From Legionella sp. (GTDB lineage: Bacteria; Pseudomonadota; Gammaproteobacteria; Legionellales; Legionellaceae), in contig DNVL01000005.1 of the NCBI GenBank assembly GCA_003507515.1, forward strand, positions 1-8,872: 8,872 nucleotides of DNA, in the 5' to 3' direction. Below are positions 1-6,800 of the stretch, one piece after another. The notes below the pieces were generated by a model that saw only the letters and a list, made by a program, of their open reading frames with translations, did not search any database and had not been told where the DNA came from. Both the position numbers and the translations under genes were made by a program. How positions within the stretch are numbered: position 1 is the first letter of the stretch; every line of letters starts with the position of its first letter.

Positions 1-2247
1 CTGATTCAGAAGTTATCCGAGAGCGGTCTTCAGCACTTACTGGTCACGGGAGATACCTGTACACCGGAGCTAAAAGCCTTGTGTGAAAAGTATTCTATTT
101 ACCTTTGGAATGGTTATGGTCCAACCGAAGCCACCTTTGGCTTGAGTTTGCTATGCGTGAATGGGTTGGCATTGTACGACGACGGCGAACAAACGATCGT
201 ACCCATAGGCAAACCATGGGGTCTTGACGTGCACTACCTCATCATCAATCAAACGCTTCATATTGATTCGCCTTATCTCACGCCAGGCTATTTGCAAATG
301 GAAAGAAATACAAGCGAGTGGGGCAATACGTCAACAGGAAAAAACCTCGTGCGCTGGTTTAACACGAATGATGTCTTCTCTGAACAGGATGGCTTCTTAT
401 TTTATAAGGGCCGAAGTCAACCGAACGGCTTTTGCAAGGTCAGCGGCGTTAAAATCACGACCGATCCCATTGAGCATTTATTAAACCATTATCATCTCGT
501 CAATAATTTGGCGCATCTGCAAGCGGCCGTCGTAATTAAACCCTATTTGGGACAATTAAGACCCTTTGCTTATGTAGTGGTTTTCCCCAGGCTTGATGCA
601 AAAACAAGTAAAGCGATTCAAGATCATTTACGTTTAAAATTAAAAAAAGAAGCCATTCCCCTACTGGTCTCATTGGATGCACTGCCTCGCATGCCATCCA
701 GCGATAAAATCAACCGGCAAGCCTTGCTCACGCGTAAGGATGATCTCGACGCCTGGTTTATCGATGACTCTCAAACGGATGAGAAACCCCTGTTTCTAGA
801 GACCATCCGAACCATTTGGCAAGATGTGCTGCAACGCGAGAATATTCCGGATAATATTGAATTTTTATTTCTAGGAGGCAATTCACTCGATGCTCAGGAG
901 ATGGTTCGCTTGATTCAGCAACAGATTGACCCAACTTACGCTTATCAACAATTATTAGCACTCAAAACTGTTACCATACAAGCGATCACGCAGAGTCTCA
1001 GCCACGGCAATGGATCCAGTGCCCCTCCAATAAATCAAGCCTCCATTCGAGCCTTGATGATTCGACCTGAAGCGAGTGCAAAAGACAATATATTTTTTTT
1101 ACCGGCATTGCTAGGCGAGGGGTATTTTAGCTATCGTGAATTGGCCGCGGTTCTATCAGAGTACACCAAAAAATCAATCTACGGTCTCAGCGATCCAAGC
1201 ATTCACGACTCACGTCTACTACCCTCCCATATGGGTGAAGCAGTTCAACGTGAGATTGCGGCCATTAAAACCATTCAACCGGAAGGTCCCTATTCGTTAC
1301 TGGGTTTCTCGTATGGTGGAACCAAAGCATATTACGTTGCCGCTCAACTGGTGCAAGACGGGGAGTGCATTGAAAATTTGTATATTATGGATTCATTTCC
1401 TCCCATGCTTTACCAGGCATTAAACGCATCAGCGCATCTGAAACTGCTAAAACCCTTGCTGCAGTTTATCGTGATGACGTTAACGAACTCTTTTTATGGT
1501 GAACACATTCAATTGCCAAAACGATTCAATACCTACGCAACACAAGCGCCGTCAGAACAAGTTGCGAGTGCGTTTTCGCATTTGCGACACCAACTTCAGA
1601 ACCCACTCTCTCATTGTGCATTGAATCTCGCTGAACAGCATTTATCTTTCCTGCGGAACGCCGCTTTGCCGGCAACCAAATTATCGATATGGCCAACGTT
1701 GTATTTTACAAAGCGCAAACAGCCCTATTTAAACATTATCAATCAAGTAGGGCTATCCGATGACTCGACCGACTACCGTTATTTTAGGTGGAATCATTAT
1801 TTTACTGATATCACACGCTGTGGCATCGAGCTAGACTGTGAGCATTTAGGTGCATTAGACAGTTCTCATCGTCAACCACATCAAAAGGGGCCCGAGGCTT
1901 ACTGGACACGTCCGATCAATGATGTTCCTGTCAACTCGCGGGTGCGCCCCACACGTTTTTTCCGTGTCAATCAGCATACGGCTACGCATGACATATCGGT
2001 ATTTTTGGATGAACACACAAAGCGACAATTCATCACGCAATTAGACCGGCTTGGATTGACCGCACGTGTCTTTAGTTATGAGCAGGACACAGAAAAACAC
2101 GAATCAACGGATAAACACTTCAACACCATCACATCGATCTTTGTTACAGTCCCACCCAACCATCAGGAAGCCGTGTATGCCTTACTTGAGCAGCATCACA
2201 TTAAACAAAAAAAAGCACGCTTAACTGCCCCCTCCCCTCAAATTTGA
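1..2247 (+). CDS. Non-ribosomal peptide synthetase, terminal module (adenylation-carrier-thioesterase), 5' partial
   Basis: The reading frame is open from base 1, so the ATG at 79 is internal and the N-terminal part lies outside the window. Adenylation domain: the frame opens at VTGD (around A4), then A5 NGYGPTEATFG (109-141), an A6-like TPGYL, an A7-like FNTND, a poor A8 (GRSQPNGFCKVSGVKI) and A10 with its lysine kept (SSDKINR, Lys codon 706-708). A carrier domain follows with LGGNSL; the phosphopantetheine serine is codon 883-885. A type I thioesterase follows, with nucleophile GFSYGG (Ser codon 1309), Asp in IMDS (codon 1390, 27 residues later as in surfactin-type TEs) and His in CEHLG (codon 1843). 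About 130 further residues follow the TE, of which roughly 1990-2229 look like a small alpha/beta domain. By family knowledge this module activates an amino or aryl acid with ATP, tethers it and releases the product by hydrolysis or cyclisation. No condensation domain is visible here. The substrate cannot be read because A3-A4 are missing. An active enzyme is likely, but the A-domain is divergent. Confidence 0.9.
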   Translation: MIQKLSESGLQHLLVTGDTCTPELKALCEKYSIYLWNGYGPTEATFGLSLLCVNGLALYDDGEQTIVPIGKPWGLDVHYLIINQTLHIDSPYLTPGYLQMERNTSEWGNTSTGKNLVRWFNTNDVFSEQDGFLFYKGRSQPNGFCKVSGVKITTDPIEHLLNHYHLVNNLAHLQAAVVIKPYLGQLRPFAYVVVFPRLDAKTSKAIQDHLRLKLKKEAIPLLVSLDALPRMPSSDKINRQALLTRKDDLDAWFIDDSQTDEKPLFLETIRTIWQDVLQRENIPDNIEFLFLGGNSLDAQEMVRLIQQQIDPTYAYQQLLALKTVTIQAITQSLSHGNGSSAPPINQASIRALMIRPEASAKDNIFFLPALLGEGYFSYRELAAVLSEYTKKSIYGLSDPSIHDSRLLPSHMGEAVQREIAAIKTIQPEGPYSLLGFSYGGTKAYYVAAQLVQDGECIENLYIMDSFPPMLYQALNASAHLKLLKPLLQFIVMTLTNSFYGEHIQLPKRFNTYATQAPSEQVASAFSHLRHQLQNPLSHCALNLAEQHLSFLRNAALPATKLSIWPTLYFTKRKQPYLNIINQVGLSDDSTDYRYFRWNHYFTDITRCGIELDCEHLGALDSSHRQPHQKGPEAYWTRPINDVPVNSRVRPTRFFRVNQHTATHDISVFLDEHTKRQFITQLDRLGLTARVFSYEQDTEKHESTDKHFNTITSIFVTVPPNHQEAVYALLEQHHIKQKKARLTAPSPQI

Positions 2248-2338
2248 TGTCAATCACCCTACCCAGCCAGGTGAATGGGGCATTTGAAATTGAATACAAT
2301 GGTTTAATCACAAAAATATAACATTCAAGGATAATCCC

Positions 2339-2992
2339 ATGCCGTTTAAAATGGATTCTCTAAATCAAAAAATGCTTGAATCGTTAATATATGAAAAAGG
2401 TGCCAATTGTTTCGCTTTGCAAGGCATTGATGAAAAGACATTGGCGCGATTAAAGAAGGCATTTGAATCATTTGATTACCACTGGATAACAACACCTTAT
2501 TCTTTCGAAAAGAATGCTTCTTTCTATATGTTTGCTTATGATGTTTCGAAAATGGCTGTACTGAATGAAGAGCGATATGATTTCATCGAATCAGAGTGCG
2601 CGTTTGAAGCATCAGCGCAAGTGTTTACGCTTCATACGTTTGAAGATGACAAACGTTACTGTGTTGCAAACACACATGCGCAACTCACAAGCACAGCCCC
2701 CCTATTGGCCAGGCAGAAACAAATGAGGCCTTCATCAGAAACGATTATGGTGGGATACAATAACGCCATTGATACAAAAGCACCTGAGCCACAACAGCCT
2801 AAAAACGTATTTGACCCCTTCCCTTGGCAGATTGACGCCTATAGCGGGACAAATACAAAGCCGTTGCCTTTTGGTCCCATTATTTTGATGGCGATTTTGC
2901 GAGGTGAGGAATTGCTGTCCAGATCAATACTCAATCTTGAGCGGTTAAGCCAAAATGCGTTATCATCCGCAATGATTGATCATTTAGAGTAG
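2339..2992 (+). CDS. Hypothetical protein, degenerate endonuclease/exonuclease/phosphatase (EEP)-like
   Basis: A 217-residue soluble protein with no signal peptide or membrane segment. The start is supported by AAGGA at 2327-2331, seven bases before the ATG. I do not recognise it as a named gene. The order of its motifs resembles the EEP fold (DNase I, CCR4 deadenylase, sphingomyelinase group). FALQGID (residues 25-31) sits where EEP proteins have 'LQEVD'. A YDVSKMAV segment (67-74) sits where many have a 'yd-s-kf' strand. VANTHAQL (109-116) matches the 'vNTHL' strand and is followed by an R..Q motif. IMVGYNNA (136-143) matches 'ii-GDFN'. The metal-binding Glu is replaced by Gly29 and the catalytic Asp by Tyr140, while Asn141 is kept. 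The usual N-terminal Asn motif and the C-terminal 'SDH' motif are not visible. If the assignment is right, it is a non-catalytic relative. It lies 91 bp after the NRPS in the same direction and is followed by a terminator, so it may be the last gene of that transcript. The existence of the gene is fairly certain; the family is tentative. Confidence 0.75.
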   Translation: MPFKMDSLNQKMLESLIYEKGANCFALQGIDEKTLARLKKAFESFDYHWITTPYSFEKNASFYMFAYDVSKMAVLNEERYDFIESECAFEASAQVFTLHTFEDDKRYCVANTHAQLTSTAPLLARQKQMRPSSETIMVGYNNAIDTKAPEPQQPKNVFDPFPWQIDAYSGTNTKPLPFGPIILMAILRGEELLSRSILNLERLSQNALSSAMIDHLE

Positions 2993-3049
2993 TGCTTGCT
3001 GAAACAAAGAGATCACGCCATTCGATGACTGTCTGACAGGATGTCACTT

Positions 3050-3082
3050 GGCTAGGGGCAATGGATTTAGCCCTAATTTTTT
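3050..3082 (+). terminator. Probable rho-independent terminator after the EEP-like gene
   Basis: TAGGG-C (3053-3059, one bulged G) can pair with GCCCTA (3070-3075), and an alternative GGCTA/TAGCC pairing (3050-3054 with 3068-3072) overlaps it. The stem is followed directly by A and six T residues (3077-3082). It lies 58 bases after the stop codon at 2990-2992, the expected place for ending transcription of the upstream gene. Confidence 0.6.
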
Positions 3083-3148
3083 GAGCAACGCATACACACG
3101 ATGAACTCCGCTTGAAATACGTTGTCCAATCAATGTAAGGAATCCGAC

Positions 3149-3271
3149 ATGGTACATATGGCATTGGCTCTAGTTGCGGCTGAAAAAACAGCCGAGACAG
3201 CCTACGCAATATATATATTTATTGCACAGATGGTGCGATATTTGTTGGTGTCATTTGTCATCAAGGCGTAA
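3149..3271 (+). CDS. Candidate 40-residue hydrophobic small protein
   Basis: ATG at 3149 and TAA at 3269-3271 bound a 40-codon frame. It is preceded by TAAGGA (3136-3141) at seven bases, a better ribosome-binding site than that of the neighbouring SseB-like gene. The peptide is short, alanine-rich at the start (ALALVAAEKTAETA). It is then largely hydrophobic with aromatic residues (AYAIYIFIAQM, then YLLVSFVIKA), interrupted by a single Arg and ending near a Lys. That could be one membrane-associated helix, as in many small membrane proteins or type I toxin-like peptides; this is inference from composition. A 48-residue frame on the opposite strand overlaps its 3' half, so the frame may be chance. 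No homology is recognised. Confidence 0.3.
   Translation: MVHMALALVAAEKTAETAYAIYIFIAQMVRYLLVSFVIKA
3206..3225. repeat. AT-rich inverted repeat GCAATA/TATTGC
   Basis: GCAATA (3206-3211) and TATTGC (3220-3225) are exact inverted copies around an eight-base TA-rich centre, forming a 20-bp near-palindrome. It is followed at once by GCAC-N5-GTGC. It could be an operator-like site or a hairpin. It lies inside the 40-codon candidate ORF, which weakens one or the other interpretation. Confidence 0.45.
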
Positions 3272-3347
3272 CAGTACTGCGTCACGAAGCGTGGTCCCTC
3301 GTGTATATCACAGTCTTCTTGAAGCCCAAAATTAAAACTGGTTTGCA

Positions 3348-3404
3348 TATCGTATTCTATGTTATCTTGATGGTTCAGTTGTATTCAACGCTCCACATAC
3401 GATA
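3348..3404. repeat. Eight-bp inverted repeat upstream of the SseB-like gene
   Basis: TATCGTAT (3348-3355) and ATACGATA (3397-3404) are exact reverse complements 41 bp apart. A smaller hairpin GTTG-TATT-CAAC (3378-3389) lies between them. The right arm ends 62 bases before the start codon at 3467. A paired operator or an RNA stem in the leader are possible; neither can be decided from sequence alone. Confidence 0.35.
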
Positions 3405-3440
3405 CCATCCATAAAAAAACAGAGCACCTGGAGTATTCAC

Positions 3441-3470
3441 ATGGCCATAGAAGGAAATCAAAGAACATGA
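3441..3470 (+). CDS. Candidate 9-codon leader ORF overlapping the SseB-like start
   Basis: ATG at 3441 is preceded by GGAG (3430-3433) at seven bases and opens a frame of nine codons (MAIEGNQRT) that ends at TGA 3468-3470. The stop overlaps the ATG at 3467 as ATGA, the classic arrangement for translational coupling. The SseB-like start itself has only AAGGA at an 11-base distance, longer than usual. Ribosomes ending on this ORF could therefore restart on the downstream gene. The ORF is so short that chance cannot be excluded. Confidence 0.25.
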   Translation: MAIEGNQRT

Positions 3471-3853
3471 ATGCATTAGAAAGCGCTATTCAACAGGCCT
3501 TGATCACTGAAGGCGAAAATAAAGACGCAAACAAAGCATATCTTGAATTTATCAAAGCAAATTTTATTATCCCCATTGAAAAAAAATCATCGGAAGAGGC
3601 CCCGCAAGTATTGTATTTAGAAGAAGGTGAACACGTCTTCCTGCCTGTTTTTACAAGCATGGCTTATTTTAACACTTGGGCGGCGGGTATTGGGGACAAA
3701 ATTCAGCTCTTAAAATTATCTGGCGTTGATCTGTTGAAAGGCATAGGGGAGCACGTTGTAGTCAGCTTGAATATTGGAAGTCATGTCTATAAAGAGTTCA
3801 ACCCCGCGGAATTAGCTCGGATGAGAAGCATGGTATTAAAGTTATTTAAGTAA
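3467..3853 (+). CDS. SseB-family protein, single N-terminal-type domain
   Basis: A 128-residue soluble protein that fits the SseB N-terminal domain family in length and motif order. It opens with a helix beginning 'ALESAIQQAL' (residues 3-12), then a second helix leading into the strand 'FIIPI' (33-37). A hairpin follows around GEHVFLPVFTSMAYFNTW (54-71), which carries the hallmark 'lPvFTS' and trailing Trp. Later comes a strand with NIGS (102-105) before 'FNPAEL' (111-116), matching the family's 'iNpgs...l.p.ei'. SseB proteins were named in enterobacteria for enhanced serine sensitivity, and single-domain relatives are found widely with poorly defined roles; no enzymatic residues are known to me. 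The start at 3467 overlaps the stop of a nine-codon ORF. An in-frame extension upstream has no better start. It converges with the TPR gene, 31 bp away. Confidence 0.8.
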   Translation: MNALESAIQQALITEGENKDANKAYLEFIKANFIIPIEKKSSEEAPQVLYLEEGEHVFLPVFTSMAYFNTWAAGIGDKIQLLKLSGVDLLKGIGEHVVVSLNIGSHVYKEFNPAELARMRSMVLKLFK

Positions 3854-3879
3854 CCGTTTGCTTTGTGGTCAAAGGGTTA
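3851..3879. terminator. Possible hairpin in the convergent gap
   Basis: CTTTG-TGGT-CAAAG (3861-3874) is a perfect five-base stem with a four-base loop. The outer TAACC (3851-3855) can pair with GGTTA (3875-3879), leaving a five-base bulge. It overlaps the TAA of the SseB-like gene and lies just past the 3' end of the TPR gene, a place where a shared terminator would be expected. Neither flank has a clear T-run, so it may not be an intrinsic terminator. Confidence 0.35.
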
Positions 3880-3884
3880 TATCC

Positions 3885-6800
3885 TTAAAGTCTTCTCGTC
3901 AACCCATGCGCATCGGAAGGACACTGAACATTCTCCATTAAAGAGGATGTGGCTTGTTCAGCAAACATATTTAATTGAGCAATACCCGTTGTTTTTTTTG
4001 CCACTGGACTACTGGGTGTAAGCGCACGCGCAACATCCGCCTCAATTATCTTTTTCAAACCCGTCTTCGCGTAGCTAACAATATGCGACGAGCGCTCATT
4101 ATCATCATCATATGACTTCAAACTGACCGCTTGAAGATAATTTCTTTTTGCCTCCACGTGGTTATTCTTCATGTCATGCATCTTCGCACAGAGATAAAAA
4201 AGCTCTCTTTTAGACAATTCTAGCATTGTGAAGTGGGCTTGAAGCAGTTCTTGAATGCGCTCAATGGCATCATCAAAATGTCTTAAAATAATCGAAATGG
4301 AAATCAATTTAATCTGAGTGTTATTCATGCTACTCAAGCATCCAGCCGCTTCCGAATAAATACAGTGTAAAAGACCAAAAAAATTCAAATCAAAATCACT
4401 CACCGTTGGTGATTGCTCAACTGAAAAAAACAATTGCTTAACTGTTGACACAATTTTTTTCCCACTGACAATCTTATCTGCCAATTGATTATAAATGAGA
4501 CAGGAATCCTCGGGTGAGATAGATCCTGCGTTCATTTCTAGTTGAGCGCGTATGAATAAAAAATACTGCCTATAGTGACTGCTCGCTTCATTCGCGTCTC
4601 CTTGGACCTGTGCAATCCTTCCCAAACGCAAATAGGCCTCATGGCAATATGGGCGATGCTGTAAGCTATTGAGATAGTATTTTCTAGCTACGTCTTGATG
4701 TTTTCTAATGTCTTCTGGTGTCATGAAACCAAATTGCGATCGCATGTCCTCGATATGACCTAGCCCTAACAGCGACGTGCCCATGTTTGGATCAATCCGA
4801 ATTGCCGTTAAATAATATTGTTCTGCGCGATCGATGTGGCGTAGACCTACTTTAAACTCCTTCTTATTCAGCCCACTTTTGGCAAAGGCTAATTCACCCT
4901 TTGCTTTTGCGATATTACCCAAGCCTCGATAGGATTCGGCAAGGCTGGATTTCTCAATAGTCTGTTTATCAGGAGATGGGCTGTGTGCTATTACCTGCTG
5001 ATAAGCGGATATCGCCTCTGCTTCAAAATCATTTATCACGCGCATCGCATCATTGTCTGCCCTTTCAATTTGACCTATTATTTGAATAGATTGATGACCA
5101 CGGAGTTGCGCCCGAAATACTTGCGCACGGGCTTCGTAACATAGGCCTCTCCCATTAAAAGCGTAAGAAGCCAAGGTTCGAAACTCTCGTGTTTTCAATG
5201 TTGAACATTCTTTTATCGTATAATCAAAATCCAGAAGTGCTGATGTGTCATCTAGTACTAACAGATGTTGTGCCCTTACTAAATGCACATAGCCTCTTTG
5301 GAAACGAGCCGACAAAAAATGATACTTATATTGATCATAAGGTGCTTTTTGACTTACTTTATAGTGCTGATTGTACTCGTCCATGCCAATGCTTACTAAA
5401 AACTCACTGTCGCGTAACGCATTGTCATATTGCTGGAGACCAATAAACGACTCGATACGCGCAAAATAACATTGTAAATGATGAGGATTCAATTCAATGG
5501 CGCGGGTGTAGCTGTCGATTGCATGATGATATTCGCCACTCGCATGCTCCCCACTGCCGACTTGAAACCACATTTCATCGGCTTTGAAATCACGTCCTAA
5601 TTTTTCATAGCACTTTCGAAGCAGCTCGAAAAGATCGCTTTTAGAATAACTCAAAGTAGAAGCCTTTCGTCTAAGCATGCCTTCAATTCCTTGAATAACT
5701 TCGTCATAATCACCCAAAATAAAGGCAATAACAGATAATCTGTCATAAGCGCGGTGAAACAAGCACGCAGGCATATGCTCTAGGGCTTGTTGATACGCAT
5801 CTTTAGACTGTTTCAACAAGATGTGATCGGACTCATTGAGAGCCATTGACGAGAAAGTATCCATTATCAGCAGATCATTCATAACCCGAGTGAGCGCATC
5901 ACCGCTAATGGATTCAGCAATAGAAAAAAAACAGTCGTAGATGCGTTCTTTCGGCAGATCTGATGTTTCTTTTAGACTTGCATTTAATAGCTGCAGATAC
6001 TCGATGAAATATTTTTCGGCAGCGTCAATATTCCCTTGAAATTGCTCCATTTTTATTCGTGCGATATACGCGTCAACATCAGGGAGAGATATGTTGAGCT
6101 CACTACGAGAAGCGATTGAACCCAGTGTATTTTTCTCCGAAAAATCAATCGGTATCATTAAAAATTGATTCATTATCAATATTCTATTCATCGCATTTTG
6201 CGCCAAATTCATTAATTCTTGACGCTGACTATTGTCATCATCATATATAAGCGCTTGGACTTTCTTATAATATTCTATGGCGATTCGATGCATTTTTTTT
6301 CTTTCATAACACTCACCGAGCAGTAAAAATAATTCTCGTCGGCAACACGATGAACCCTTCAAATGTCCCGACAGAATAGATTCTATTTGAAGGATGGCAT
6401 CATCATATTTACTTAAGATTAAACTTATTTTAATTAACTGAATATTTGCCATTCTAAATTCATTTTTTGGTACATACAGTAACGACTTCAAATATATTTC
6501 TTTGGAATATTCCATGAATAAAATATCCATCTCACGGACAATAAATGATTTTTTATGAAGCAACTGTTCGTTCGTTTTCTTAATAAAAAAACCACTAATA
6601 TATTCTGCACTTCTAAATAAATCATTGTGGATGGAAATGTCGTTAGCGTACTGACTATTAAGGATTTTTTCATGAATAAGGCTGAGCCCGATCTCATAGT
6701 ATTCCTTAGCACTTTGTGGCCCATCCACATGACCTTTCAACTGCTCGATTTCACCCAGTCCAAAATACACCATCATCAAATCATTAGTAAAATCATGTCC

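Larger units (their letters stand above)
2993..3466. other. 474-bp intergenic region with inverted repeats and short ORFs only
   Basis: No conventional gene, tRNA or CRISPR pattern is seen. The region contains the terminator at 3050-3082, a 40-codon ORF with a good Shine-Dalgarno (3149-3271), and the inverted repeats GCAATA/TATTGC (3206-3225), CACGA/TCGTG (3283-3303) and TATCGTAT/ATACGATA (3348-3404). It ends with a 9-codon ORF that overlaps the start of the SseB-like gene. I could not find a convincing -35/-10 pair for the SseB-like gene, although its promoter should be here because a terminator precedes it. Confidence 0.6.

Noticed and set aside
2254..2280. Hairpin TCACC/GGTGA just after the NRPS stop as a terminator
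   Set aside because: Only a five-base stem with an 11-base loop and no following T-run; read-through to the next gene is more likely.
2931..3209. A 92-residue minus-strand ORF across the end of the EEP-like gene
   Set aside because: It overlaps the real gene and runs through the terminator hairpin; no recognisable motif.
3202..3348. A 48-codon frame on the minus strand between the small ORF and the SseB-like gene
   Set aside because: Its composition looks protein-like, but there is no Shine-Dalgarno before its ATG and it overlaps the better supported plus-strand frame; most likely chance.
5189..5446. Plus-strand ORF inside the TPR gene
   Set aside because: It is a shadow of the large minus-strand coding frame; its peptide shows no family features, and the same holds for other short frames at 6897-7130 and 7208-7474.
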